Assembly: GCF_008364825.1 (NCBI RefSeq)
Contig: NZ_VTTO01000005.1
Location: 348,689 to 412,688, forward strand
Direction: 5' to 3'
Source of the DNA: Azospirillum sp. B21
GTDB taxonomy: Bacteria; Pseudomonadota; Alphaproteobacteria; Azospirillales; Azospirillaceae
Length of the DNA: 64,000 bases
Shown: in pieces, positions 18,979 to 27,805 of the stretch
Position numbering within the stretch: the stretch's first letter is position 1
How the letters are laid out: each line of letters begins with the position of its first letter
Position numbers and translations under genes: made by a program
Notes under the pieces: model-generated
Databases searched by the model: none
Told to the model about the DNA's origin: nothing
The model's input: the letters and a program-made list of their open reading frames with translations, nothing else

Positions 18979-20850
18979 ATGGGCGGGGCGCTCCCACCAT
19001 CGGTCACGCCCGCTGCCGCCACCGCCGTGGCGGCCCCCGCCACGCCCGCACCCGTCACGGCCGAGGCCACGGTCGTCCGGCTGCCCGAGCGGTTGCCGGA
19101 GGTGACCCGCCCGGTGGTGCTGACCGGCACCGTCGCCGGCCAGACTCCGGAAGGTCTGACCCGCGTCCGCACGGCGGCGGGCGAACTGCTGCTCGACAGC
19201 AAGGCGGAACTGCCGCCCGACAAGCCGGTCACCGTTCAGATCACGCCCAGCGCCAGCACGCCAACGCCCACCACACCCGCGACGATCCCGGCCAAGCCCA
19301 CGGCGCTGATCTTGCTGCAGGCGCTGGGGACGCCAACCGGCACGACGGGGGCCGGCACGGCGGCAGGCGGGACGGCCGCAGCCCCGCCCGCAGGCAGCCC
19401 GGCACCCGGAAACGTCGCGACTCCCGCCATCCTGCTGCCGACCCCCATCCCGGGCACGGTGCCGGCCCTGCCGCCTCTGTTGCCCGGCACGGTGGTGCCG
19501 GCGCTGGTGATCGCCGGCGGATCGGGCGCCAAGCCAATGCCGGCGACACCAACCGGCGGCGGCGCACCGCAACCGGCACCCCCCACCCCAGCCGGCGCCA
19601 ACCCGGTCGGACCGGCCAAACCCGAGACTGCGGCACCCGCCACACCAGCACCCGCCACCTCCTCCATGCCGGCACCGCCAAGGGGCGGGGGAAGCGCGAC
19701 ATTCGGCACACCGGTCCAGTTGGGCGGCGATGCGGCGCACCCCGGTGCCGGGTCTCCGGCGACATCGGACCGCCCCGCCGCCCCCGCCGCCGGTTCCTCT
19801 GCCGAGCCGCCCGACCTGCCACGCGGCGCCACGGTGGCGTTGAAGATTTTGACCGTCACACCGCCTCCGCAACAACCGCCACCGCTCGGGCCCCCCGAGG
19901 CCGGGGGACGAACCGGGCCAGGTGGAAACCAGACCAGCGCTCAGGCCGGCGGCCAACCCTCTACGGAAGCGGCGGATCCCAACCTTCCGCCCGACACCCC
20001 GGTCCTGCGCGGCACGGTCGCCGGCAGCACGCCGCAGGGTCAGCCGATCCTGGCCACCAAACAGGGCATGCTGGCCCTCAACGTCCCGGCCAGCCTGCCG
20101 CCGGGCGCCAAGGTCACCGCGGCGCTCACCGACCTCGCCCAGGCGACCCAGGCGGCGGCTCCCACCCTGCCCGGCCCGCCGGGGCCGCTCGGCGAGCGCG
20201 ACTGGCCGGCGATGCGGCAGCTGATGGCGACATTGGCGGCGTCCGACCCGGCGCTGGCCAAGTCGATGCTGGCGACCATGCCGCAGCCGAACCGCAAGCT
20301 GACCGCGGCGCTGGGCTTCTTCCTGGCGGCGATGCGCGGCGGCGATGCCCGGGGCTGGCTCGGCGACGAAGCCTCCTCCGCGCTCGACAAGGCCGGGCGG
20401 CGCGACCTGCTGGATCGGCTGGAGAAGGATTTCGAGGGGCTGCGCCGCGAGGCCACGGAACCGCTGCCGGGCGACTGGCGCAGCTACACCATCCCGCTGA
20501 TGGATTCCACAGGCCCGAAGCCGATCAAACTGCATGTCCATCCCCTGAAGGAGGACGAGGAGGGCGACGGCAGGCCGCGCGCCAAGCCCGGAAGCCGCTT
20601 CCTCATCGATCTCGACCTCAGCCGCTTCGGACCGATGCAGCTGGACGGGCTGGTGCGGCCGAACCATTTCGACCTGATCCTGCGCAGCCACGCCGCCCTG
20701 CCGCCGGAGCTGCGGGTGGAACTGATCCAGGTCTTCGCCGACAGCGTGCGGGCGGTGGGCTACAGCGGCGGGCTATCCTTCCAGTCCGGCGCCCGCAGCT
20801 GGGTGAAGCTGACCCGCGCCGGGCAGGCCGGGCTTGGAGTTTCCGCATGA
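18979..20850 (+). CDS. Proline/alanine-rich protein, possible FliK-like hook-length control protein
   Basis: A 623-residue protein. Its middle (about 90-340) is extremely rich in proline, alanine, glycine and threonine and is presumably unfolded. A shorter helical part covers about 405-500, and a folded C-terminal domain about 505-620 contains RFLIDLDLSRFGPMQLDGLV and LRVELIQVFADSVRAVGY. The low-complexity body, C-terminal domain and place at the end of a flagellar operon suggest FliK (hook-length control), but I see no unequivocal FliK signature. Two segments flanking the disordered part (45-90 and 342-385) are similar to each other: LTGTVAGQTPEGLTRV against LRGTVAGSTPQGQPIL, an internal repeat. 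Its TGA overlaps the next ATG. Confidence 0.6.
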   Translation: MGGALPPSVTPAAATAVAAPATPAPVTAEATVVRLPERLPEVTRPVVLTGTVAGQTPEGLTRVRTAAGELLLDSKAELPPDKPVTVQITPSASTPTPTTPATIPAKPTALILLQALGTPTGTTGAGTAAGGTAAAPPAGSPAPGNVATPAILLPTPIPGTVPALPPLLPGTVVPALVIAGGSGAKPMPATPTGGGAPQPAPPTPAGANPVGPAKPETAAPATPAPATSSMPAPPRGGGSATFGTPVQLGGDAAHPGAGSPATSDRPAAPAAGSSAEPPDLPRGATVALKILTVTPPPQQPPPLGPPEAGGRTGPGGNQTSAQAGGQPSTEAADPNLPPDTPVLRGTVAGSTPQGQPILATKQGMLALNVPASLPPGAKVTAALTDLAQATQAAAPTLPGPPGPLGERDWPAMRQLMATLAASDPALAKSMLATMPQPNRKLTAALGFFLAAMRGGDARGWLGDEASSALDKAGRRDLLDRLEKDFEGLRREATEPLPGDWRSYTIPLMDSTGPKPIKLHVHPLKEDEEGDGRPRAKPGSRFLIDLDLSRFGPMQLDGLVRPNHFDLILRSHAALPPELRVELIQVFADSVRAVGYSGGLSFQSGARSWVKLTRAGQAGLGVSA

Positions 20851-21200
20851 GACGAGAGCGCCTGACCACCCGCCCCTCCCCCGACGCCCGCCACGACTAT
20901 CTGGTGGAACTGCGCGGGGAACCGATGGCCGGTACGCGCCTGACCCTGCGTCTGGTGCCCGACCGGCTGGTGCCGGAGCCGGCCTCCGTCGCCGCCTATC
21001 TGGCGGAGTTCGCCGGCTTCACGGACGGGCTGGAGGCGCTGGCGCTCGCCATTTTGGACGATCTCAACAACGAGCTGGTGCCGCGCTGGGTCGAGGTGGT
21101 GCTGGAGAGCGACATGCCCCTGCCCCATCGCGTGGTGATCGAGGACCGGCAGCCGAACTGGGACAATCCGCAGCTGATGGGGCGGCTGCGGTGGATCTGA
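20847..21200 (+). CDS. Small T-fold protein resembling QueF, without catalytic cysteine
   Basis: A 117-residue protein coupled to the preceding gene by an ATGA overlap. By eye, residues 32-88 line up well with the C-terminal half of unimodular QueF (7-cyano-7-deazaguanine reductase): LTLRLVPDRLVPEPASVAAY matches the IRIRYVPDKW...SLKLY region, and DDLNNELVPRWVEVV matches KDLVNLLDPRYLEVM. The QueF active-site cysteine region is not conserved and the protein contains no cysteine at all, so it cannot perform that reaction in the known way. It may be a binding or structural relative recruited to the flagellar operon. The similarity is my own reading and needs a profile search. Confidence 0.6.
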   Translation: MRRERLTTRPSPDARHDYLVELRGEPMAGTRLTLRLVPDRLVPEPASVAAYLAEFAGFTDGLEALALAILDDLNNELVPRWVEVVLESDMPLPHRVVIEDRQPNWDNPQLMGRLRWI

Positions 21201-21210
21201 GGAAGCCCGG

Positions 21211-21561
21211 TCAATCCGAAGGCGGCGGCGGCACCTCGTCGCTTCCCTCCGTGCGGTCGCGGTAGAGGGCGGCGCGGGCCAGCAGCATCAGGGTGATTGG
21301 CGTGGTGACCACCATCAGGGCGGTGATCAGCAGCTCGTGAATGATCGCGCGCGATTCGAGCACCGAGAAGAACAGCATCGAGGCCAGCAGGATGCAGCCG
21401 ATCCCCAGCGTAGACCCCAATGTCGGGGCGTGGACCCGCTGGTAGAAGCTGTCGAAGCGCAAGAGGCCGACCGTCCCGATCAGCGTCAGGACGGCGCCGG
21501 TCAGCAGAAGCACCGCGGTCAGGACCGCCGCCCAGGCGGGTATCTCGGCCAGATGGGTCAT
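21211..21561 (-). CDS. phaG: Monovalent cation/H+ antiporter subunit G (PhaG/MrpG)
   Basis: A 116-residue protein with three membrane helices (about 12-34, 45-67, 72-95) and a short charged C-terminus. The typical motif is GTVGLLRFDSFYQRVHAPTL (about 29-48), strongly conserved in MrpG/MnhG/PhaG. It is the last gene of the seven-subunit antiporter operon and starts four bases inside the end of phaF (ATGA). The complex exchanges Na+ or K+ for protons across the inner membrane. Confidence 0.92.
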   Translation of the reverse strand: MTHLAEIPAWAAVLTAVLLLTGAVLTLIGTVGLLRFDSFYQRVHAPTLGSTLGIGCILLASMLFFSVLESRAIIHELLITALMVVTTPITLMLLARAALYRDRTEGSDEVPPPPSD

Positions 21562-21839
21562 TCGATCACCTCCCCCCGCATCAGGAACTTCGCCAGCGCC
21601 GCCGTCGACACGAATCCCAGCAGGGCGATGATCAGCGCCGCCTCGAAATACAGGATGCTGCCGGTGCGGATGCCGAAGGTCAGCAACAGCATGGTCGCCG
21701 TGACATAGAGGGTGTCCATCCCCAGCACGCGGTCCTGCGCCCGTGGTCCGCGCAGCACCCGGAAGGCCGCGAAGGCCATGGCGGTCACCAGCAGGATCTG
21801 GGTCAGAAAGATCGTTCCCATCAGAAGTTTGACGATCAT
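21558..21839 (-). CDS. phaF: Monovalent cation/H+ antiporter subunit F (PhaF/MrpF)
   Basis: A 93-residue protein with three hydrophobic helices. The segment FRVLRGPRAQDRVLGMDTLY (about 26-45) is characteristic of MrpF/MnhF, and a C-terminal helix carries the alanine-rich LIIALLGFVSTAALAKF. The start at 21839 is chosen because its ATG overlaps the phaE stop (ATGA); an upstream start would add an arginine-rich, non-membrane leader. It is one of the small subunits needed for assembly of the Mrp/Pha complex. Confidence 0.92.
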   Translation of the reverse strand: MIVKLLMGTIFLTQILLVTAMAFAAFRVLRGPRAQDRVLGMDTLYVTATMLLLTFGIRTGSILYFEAALIIALLGFVSTAALAKFLMRGEVIE

Positions 21840-22336
21840 TCGAACAGCTCCATCAACCGCGTCTCGTACCGCCCCTTGATGAGGTCGATCCACTCCTGCT
21901 CGTCCACAAGGTCGAGGATGTGCAGCAGGATGGTGTTGCGCGACCGGTCATAAGCGACCCACACCGTGCCGGGGGTGGCGGTCAGGATGCAGGCCAGCGT
22001 CGCCAGCCCGTAGGGTGCCCGTAGGTCAAGCGGGATGCGCAGGAAACCCGACACCCGCTCTCCCTTGCCCGGCCGCAGGATGATCTTCGCGACGGCGATG
22101 TTGGAGCGGACGATGTCCACCAGCACCAGCAGCAGAAGCGACACGGCGGCCCGCGGCCGGCGGAGCCGTCCGCCCGGAAGGCCGAGCGTGTTCAGCGTCG
22201 CGGCGGTGGCCAGCGACAGCACGCCGCCGAGGATGATCGTGCCCGGAGCCACGCTTTCGTTCAGCAGCAGCCAGACCCCCAGCAGGGTCGCGGTCATCAT
22301 GGGGTAGGGAAGCCATCTGCTCATCGCCGGCCTCAT
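21836..22336 (-). CDS. phaE: Monovalent cation/H+ antiporter subunit E (PhaE/MrpE)
   Basis: A 166-residue protein with two N-terminal hydrophobic segments (about 8-50) and a conserved cytosolic part. It includes DIVRSNIAVAKIILRP and the C-terminal TPGTVWVAYDRSRNTILLHI, both typical of MrpE/MnhE. The start at 22336 gives the same four-base ATGA overlap with phaD that the other genes of the operon show, supporting this start over the ATG four codons later. Confidence 0.92.
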   Translation of the reverse strand: MRPAMSRWLPYPMMTATLLGVWLLLNESVAPGTIILGGVLSLATAATLNTLGLPGGRLRRPRAAVSLLLLVLVDIVRSNIAVAKIILRPGKGERVSGFLRIPLDLRAPYGLATLACILTATPGTVWVAYDRSRNTILLHILDLVDEQEWIDLIKGRYETRLMELFE

Positions 22337-23946
22337 TGGGTGCCTCCCGTCGTTCCGGGTGTGCGGGCAACGGCCTTCACGGCGCCGGTGTAGTCGCGCG
22401 GCGCATGCAACGACCTCGCGGTGTCCTCCATGTAGCGCATCGCCGGCCCGGCCTGGACGGTCAGCGCCACATTGAGGGCGAGCAGAAGCAGAACCGGCGC
22501 AATCTCCGCCACCCTCACGCGCGGCGCCTCATCGGAGGGGGAGGCCCAGAAGGCGTCGATGCCGGCACGCGTCATCGCGACCACCGTCGCCAGCCCGGAC
22601 AGGACCAGCGCCGCCATCAGCACCCAGGTGGTGACCGGCACGTCGGGTCCGGCGGCCAGCAGGGGTGACAGGATGGCGAACTTGGCGAGAAATCCCGACA
22701 GCGGCGGCAGGCCGGCGAGCAGCAGCGCGCTGGACATGAAGCCGATGCCGAGAATCGCCATCGTGGCCGGAATGGCGACACCGGCACCGCCATCGTCGGA
22801 ATCCTCGTCATCGCCCTCGCCGTACGCCTCGCGGGTCACCGCCAGCACGTCGGCACCGACGGCGCGTCCGCGCTCCACCAACTCCACCACCAGGAAGAAG
22901 CCGGCGACCGCAAGAACCGAGCTGCTGAGATAGAACAGGGCGCCGCCGGTCACCGACAGCTGCCCGGCGCCGATGGCGGCCAGCAGGGTGCCGGACGAAA
23001 CCAGCACGCTCGCCCCGGCCAGCCGCGCCATGCTCTGCGTCGCCAGCACGGCGATCGACCCGAAGCCGATGGTCAGCAGCCCGCCGACCAGCAGGACATT
23101 GCCGCCGAATCCGGAGGAGGCGCCGGCCCCGTCGCCGAACACCAGCAGCCACAGCCGCAGCACGGCATAGACGCCGACCTTGCTGAGGATGGAGACGATG
23201 GCGGCAGAGGCAGCACCCAGGGTGGAATAGGTGTTGGGCAGCCAGAAGCCCAGCGGCCACATCCCCGCCTTGATCAGAAAGGCGACGCCCAGAATGGCCG
23301 CCCCGGCCTCCAGCAGTCCGCGATCCTCCGCCGCCAGCCCGGCGACGCGGCCGGCCAGATCGGCCATGTTGAGGGTGCCGGAGATGCCGTAGATCATGCT
23401 GACGCCGATCAGGAACAGCAGCGAGGCCGACAGATTGATGGCGATGTAGTGCAGCCCCGCCCGCACCCGCGCAAGGCCCGAGCCGTGCAGGGCCAGCCCG
23501 TAGGAGGCGGCCAGCATGATCTCGAAGAAGACGAACAGGTTGAACAGATCGCCGGTCAGGAAGGCGCCGTTCAACCCCATCAGCTGGAACTGGAACAGCG
23601 AATGGAAATGCGCGCCGGCCTTCTGCCAGCGCGGCAGCGAGAACAGCAGGGCGGCCACCCCCAGAATGCCGGTCAGCACCAGCATCAGCGCGGCGAAGCG
23701 GTCCAGAACCAGCACGATGCCGAAATTGGCCGGCCAGTCGCCCAGCCGGTAGACGCGGACGCCGGCCGCGCCCTGGTCCGCGACCGTCATCGCCAGCACG
23801 GCCAGCACCAGAAGGGCGAGCGCCGACGCCATGCCGATCACGGCCTTCAGCGTGCGCTGCCGCTCGTCGATCAGCATCATCACCGCACCCGCCAGCATGG
23901 GCAGGACGATGGGCGCGATGGTCAGGTGATCCATCCAGCCGGTCAC
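22333..23946 (-). CDS. phaD: Monovalent cation/H+ antiporter subunit D (PhaD/MrpD)
   Basis: A 537-residue polytopic protein of the NuoM/NuoN-like antiporter family with about 14 membrane helices. Conserved blocks include GLNGAFLTGDLFNLFVFFE (about 130-148), a lysine-containing region FLIKAGMWPLGFWLPNTY, and AGLPPLSGFLAKFAIL near residue 430. The start is GTG at 23946, overlapping the phaC stop (GTGA) with aaggag eight bases upstream. An acidic insert around EGDDEDSDDGGAG (about 382-394) is longer than I expect for the family. Confidence 0.93.
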   Translation of the reverse strand: MTGWMDHLTIAPIVLPMLAGAVMMLIDERQRTLKAVIGMASALALLVLAVLAMTVADQGAAGVRVYRLGDWPANFGIVLVLDRFAALMLVLTGILGVAALLFSLPRWQKAGAHFHSLFQFQLMGLNGAFLTGDLFNLFVFFEIMLAASYGLALHGSGLARVRAGLHYIAINLSASLLFLIGVSMIYGISGTLNMADLAGRVAGLAAEDRGLLEAGAAILGVAFLIKAGMWPLGFWLPNTYSTLGAASAAIVSILSKVGVYAVLRLWLLVFGDGAGASSGFGGNVLLVGGLLTIGFGSIAVLATQSMARLAGASVLVSSGTLLAAIGAGQLSVTGGALFYLSSSVLAVAGFFLVVELVERGRAVGADVLAVTREAYGEGDDEDSDDGGAGVAIPATMAILGIGFMSSALLLAGLPPLSGFLAKFAILSPLLAAGPDVPVTTWVLMAALVLSGLATVVAMTRAGIDAFWASPSDEAPRVRVAEIAPVLLLLALNVALTVQAGPAMRYMEDTARSLHAPRDYTGAVKAVARTPGTTGGTQ

Positions 23947-24287
23947 CGGCTCTTCTCCTTTCCGTCGACATGGTCGGTCCCGGTCAGGCCGCGGGCGGCG
24001 AGCAGCAGGACGAGGAACAGGGCGGTGGTGGCGAAGCCGATGACGATGGCGGTCAGCACCAGGGCCTGCGGCACCGGATCGGCATGCATGGCGAGGTTGC
24101 CGGCCCGGCCGCCCTCCAGGATCGGTTCGGCGCCGGTCCGCAGGCCGCCGGTGGAGAAGATGAACAGGTTGACGGCATAGGACAGCAGCGACAGGCCGAC
24201 GATCACCTGGAAGGTGCGGGGCCGCAGCAGCAGCCACACGCCGGAGCCGGTCAGCACGCCGATGCCGAGCGAAAGGATCAGTTCCAT
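23943..24287 (-). CDS. phaC: Monovalent cation/H+ antiporter subunit C (PhaC/MrpC)
   Basis: A 114-residue NuoK-like protein with three membrane helices. The conserved start MELILSLGIGVLTGSGVWLL and the central VIVGLSLLSYAVNLFIFSTG and DPVPQALVLTAIVIGFATTA are hallmarks of MrpC/MnhC. It follows phaAB after one intervening base and overlaps the GTG start of phaD. Confidence 0.93.
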   Translation of the reverse strand: MELILSLGIGVLTGSGVWLLLRPRTFQVIVGLSLLSYAVNLFIFSTGGLRTGAEPILEGGRAGNLAMHADPVPQALVLTAIVIGFATTALFLVLLLAARGLTGTDHVDGKEKSR

Positions 24288-24288
24288 G

Positions 24289-27255
24289 TCAATCGTCTCC
24301 CACGGCGGTCGGCAACGGCCCGGATTGCACCGGTTCAGGCACGGCCGGCATCTCCGCCGGCCGCGGCGCCGCGGCGCGATGGCCGCGCAACGACTGGCGG
24401 GCCAGTGCGATCAGGATCAGGATGGTGGCGCCCACCACCAGGGCGAAGACGCCGATGTCGAACAGCAGGGCGCTCGCCACCGGAATCTTCCCCAGCACCG
24501 GCAGCTCGGCGTAGGCGAAATAGCTGGTCAGGAAGGGCCGGCCGAAGATCCAGGCGCCAAGACCGGTGCCGGCGGCCAGCAGAATCCCGATCCCCATCCA
24601 GCGCATCGGCAGGACGCGCAGCCGCGCCTCCACCCACTGGGTACCGCCGAACATGTATTGCAGGATCATGGCGATCGCCACCGTCAGCCCGGCCGCGAAG
24701 CCGCCGCCCGGCAGGTCGTGACCGCGCAGGAGCAGGAACAGCGCCACCATCAGGATCAGCGGGAACAGAAGCCGCGCGATCAGCGATGGGATGAACAGCC
24801 ATTCCGCCGCCGTATCGCCCTCCTTGCGGTCGGGCTGGGAGGCGTCGAAGGCGCTCTGGTCGCGCTGCTGTTCGGGAACGTCGACGCTGTCCGGCGCCGG
24901 GCGGAAGCGGCGCAGCAGGGCATAGGCGGTCAGCGCCACCGCACCCAGCACCGTGATCTCCCCCATGGTGTCGAAGCCGCGGAAATCCACCAGGATGACG
25001 TTGACGACGTTGGTGCCGCCGCCCTCGCTGTAGGCAAGCTCCAGGAAATGCTGGGCCAGCAGTTCCGGCGGGAAGCGGGTCATCACGCCGAAGGAGAGAC
25101 CGGCCATGCCGGCCCCGGCGGCGATGGCGATGCCGAGGTCGCGCAGGCGGCGGCCCAGGGTGACCGCCTCCGACCCGCGGGCGCCGGGAACGTCCAGTCG
25201 CTTGGGCAGCCAGCGCAGGCCCAGCAGAAGCAGGATGGTGGTGACGACCTCCACCAGCAGCTGGGTGAGCGCGAGGTCGGGGGCGGAGAACCAGACGAAG
25301 GTGACACAGACGACCAGACCGGCACCGCCCAGCAGGATCAGCGCCGCCAGCCGGTGGAACTTCGCCTGCCAGGCGGCGCCCAGCGCGAAGGCGGCCCCCA
25401 GCGCCCAGATCAGCGCCAGCACCGGATCGATGCCCGACGGCGCCAGGTTGCCCGGCCACAGCCCGCGCAGCCAGACCGTCCAGCCGGCGGCCAGCACCGC
25501 CACGCACACCACCAGGCGGAGCTGCGGCTGCAGGCGGCGGGTGCCGACCAGCCCCTCCGCCGTGCGGGCGAGGCGCCAGGACAGGAAGACCATCGTCCGT
25601 TCGAACATGCGCCGTCCTTCGAACGCGCGGATCAGCGGCGGACCCTCGATCCCCTTGGCTAGATGACCTTGGAGCAGACGGTAGAGGCCGATCCCGGCGG
25701 CGAAGGCGATCATGCTCATCAGCAGCGGCCGGTTGAAGCCGTGCCAGACCGCGAGGCTGTATTCGGGCGTCGCCGAACCGAGCGCCGCGCGGGCGGCCAT
25801 GTCGAGGTACGGGCCGACGGTGGCGGCCGGCAGGATGCCGATGACGATGCACGCCAGCACCAGGATCTCCACCGGGAAGCGCATCCAGGCCGGCGGCTCG
25901 TGCGGCTTCTTCGGCAAATCCACCGGGTCCGGCCCGAAGAAGGCGCCATGGATGAAGCGCAACGAATAGGCGACGCTGAAGGCGCTCGCCACCATCGCGG
26001 CGACCGGCAGCACGTCGAAGAAGACCGGCAGCGGCTCCTTGGCCGACAATGCCTCGGCGAAGAACATCTCCTTGGACAGGAAGCCGTTCAGCAGCGGCAC
26101 GCCCGCCATGGCCCCGGCGGCGATCAGGGCGAGGCGGGCGGTGAAGGGCATGAAGCGGTTCAGCCCGGACAGGCGCCGGATGTCGCGCGTTCCCGTCTCG
26201 TGGTCGATGATGCCGGCGGCCATGAACAGAGAGGCCTTGAAGGTGGCGTGGTTGATGACGTGGAAGATCGCCGCCACCATCGCCAGTTCGCTGTTCAGCC
26301 CCAGCAGAAGGGTGATCAGCCCGAGATGGCTGATGGTCGAATAGGCCAGCAGCCCCTTCAGGTCGTGCTGGAAGATGGCGACATAGGCGCCGAGCAGCAG
26401 GGTGGCGAGGCCGGCGGACCCGACGATCCAGAACCACGCCTCCGTCCCCGCCAGCACCGGCCACAGCCGCGCCATCAGGAAGACGCCCGCCTTCACCAGC
26501 GTCGCCGAATGCAGATAGGCCGACACCGGGGTCGGCGCCGCCATGGCGTGCGGCAGCCAGAAGTGGAAGGGGAACTGCGCGCTCTTGGTCAGGGCGCCGA
26601 GCAGGATCAGCACCAATGCCGGCAGATAGAGCGGATGCGCGCGAATGCGGTCGCCCGCCGCCAGCACGGCGTCCAGTTCGTAGCTGCCGACGATGTGGCC
26701 CAGGATCAGGACGCCGGCGAACAGGCAGAGGCCGCCGGTCGCCGTGACGGTCAACGCCATGCGCGCACCGTCGCGCGCAGCGGCGGTGTGGTGCCAATAG
26801 CCGATCAGCAGGAAGGAGAAGAGGCTGGTCAGCTCCCAGAAGAAGGCGAGCTGGATCAGGTTGCCCGACAGCACAACCCCGGTCATCGACCCCATGAAGG
26901 CGAGGAGGAAGGCGAAGAAGCGCGGCACCGGGTCCTCGGCCGCCATGTAATAGCGGGCATAGACCACCACCAGCGTGCCGACGCCGAACACCAGCCCGGC
27001 GAACAGCCAGGCGAAGCCGTCCATGCGCAAGGAGAAGTCCAGCCCCAGCATCGGCATCCATTCAGCCGAATAACGGACCACGCCGCCCGCCGACACCGTC
27101 GGATAGGCCGACCACACCATCGCCAGCCCGACCAGCGCCACGCCGCCGGCCAGCCACGCCGCCGCGTTGCGTGCGTGCGTGGGCAGCAGCCCGGCGACGA
27201 GCGCACCGGCGAACGGGAATGCAACGGCGATCAGGAGCAGCAGTGCGTCGGGCAT
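24289..27255 (-). CDS. phaAB: Monovalent cation/H+ antiporter fused subunits A and B (PhaAB/MrpAB)
   Basis: A 988-residue protein, the largest subunit. The NuoL-like antiporter part covers about 1-500, with LTSLFSFLLIGYWHHTAAARDGA and a FPFHFWLPHAMAAPTPVSAY block with the conserved lysine nearby. MrpA-specific helices follow to about 790, and then the MrpB domain with a long C-terminal membrane region. Fusion of A and B is the arrangement in rhizobial Pha systems, where the complex is tied to K+ efflux and pH adaptation, hence the pha naming; Na+ specificity cannot be excluded. The EIIA-like gene lies 40 bases upstream on the same strand. Confidence 0.93.
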   Translation of the reverse strand: MPDALLLLIAVAFPFAGALVAGLLPTHARNAAAWLAGGVALVGLAMVWSAYPTVSAGGVVRYSAEWMPMLGLDFSLRMDGFAWLFAGLVFGVGTLVVVYARYYMAAEDPVPRFFAFLLAFMGSMTGVVLSGNLIQLAFFWELTSLFSFLLIGYWHHTAAARDGARMALTVTATGGLCLFAGVLILGHIVGSYELDAVLAAGDRIRAHPLYLPALVLILLGALTKSAQFPFHFWLPHAMAAPTPVSAYLHSATLVKAGVFLMARLWPVLAGTEAWFWIVGSAGLATLLLGAYVAIFQHDLKGLLAYSTISHLGLITLLLGLNSELAMVAAIFHVINHATFKASLFMAAGIIDHETGTRDIRRLSGLNRFMPFTARLALIAAGAMAGVPLLNGFLSKEMFFAEALSAKEPLPVFFDVLPVAAMVASAFSVAYSLRFIHGAFFGPDPVDLPKKPHEPPAWMRFPVEILVLACIVIGILPAATVGPYLDMAARAALGSATPEYSLAVWHGFNRPLLMSMIAFAAGIGLYRLLQGHLAKGIEGPPLIRAFEGRRMFERTMVFLSWRLARTAEGLVGTRRLQPQLRLVVCVAVLAAGWTVWLRGLWPGNLAPSGIDPVLALIWALGAAFALGAAWQAKFHRLAALILLGGAGLVVCVTFVWFSAPDLALTQLLVEVVTTILLLLGLRWLPKRLDVPGARGSEAVTLGRRLRDLGIAIAAGAGMAGLSFGVMTRFPPELLAQHFLELAYSEGGGTNVVNVILVDFRGFDTMGEITVLGAVALTAYALLRRFRPAPDSVDVPEQQRDQSAFDASQPDRKEGDTAAEWLFIPSLIARLLFPLILMVALFLLLRGHDLPGGGFAAGLTVAIAMILQYMFGGTQWVEARLRVLPMRWMGIGILLAAGTGLGAWIFGRPFLTSYFAYAELPVLGKIPVASALLFDIGVFALVVGATILILIALARQSLRGHRAAAPRPAEMPAVPEPVQSGPLPTAVGDD

Positions 27256-27295
27256 GAAGTCCTACGGTCGAATGGATCGGCGGAGACGGGCGGGG

Positions 27296-27805
27296 TCAGA
27301 CGCCGGGCGGCGCGTCGTCAGGGTCCTTGACGAGGTCCGAATCCTCCGCATCGCGGGCGACGGCCTGGAGGACGATCTGTGCCGCGTCGTCGGGCGTCTT
27401 CGCACCGCGCAGCCGCCGCACCGATTGCGGGTCGCGCAACGCCCCGCAAATCTCAGCCATGGCGGCGAGCAGCCCCTTTCGGTTCGATGCCGGCCACAGG
27501 GCGAGAAAGACGAGGTCGACCGGCTCGTCGTCGCGCGCATCGAAGTCGATCGCGCGCTGGAGCCGGGCGAACAGGACGACCGGAGCCGCCAGTTCGGCAA
27601 GCTCCGTATGAGGAAGGGCCACGCCCTTGCCGAGCGCGGTGGAGCCGATCTTCTCACGCGCCAGCAGGGCATCCAGGATTTCCGGCGCCGGCCGGCCGCT
27701 GCGGGTCGCCGCCTCCGCCGCCAGCCGGTCGAGCAAGGCCGGCTTGTTGGCGGGATCGGCGTCGAGGATGACGTCGGCCGCGGAAAAAAGCTCAATGATG
27801 GCCAT
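27296..27805 (-). CDS. PTS EIIA(Ntr)-like protein
   Basis: A 169-residue cytosolic protein with a PTS_EIIA type-2 fold. The phosphorylatable histidine is H66 in KGVALPHTEL, equivalent to the IPH motif of PtsN. The last 30 residues are an acidic extension. The ATG at 27805 is chosen because ggagaa lies just upstream; it begins inside the 3' end of the stress-protein gene (14-base overlap). EIIA(Ntr) proteins are known to regulate potassium transport and sensor kinases. Its place directly ahead of phaAB suggests that it controls the antiporter (inference). It may be a paralogue of the housekeeping ptsN, which normally sits by rpoN. Confidence 0.82.
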   Translation of the reverse strand: MAIIELFSAADVILDADPANKPALLDRLAAEAATRSGRPAPEILDALLAREKIGSTALGKGVALPHTELAELAAPVVLFARLQRAIDFDARDDEPVDLVFLALWPASNRKGLLAAMAEICGALRDPQSVRRLRGAKTPDDAAQIVLQAVARDAEDSDLVKDPDDAPPGV

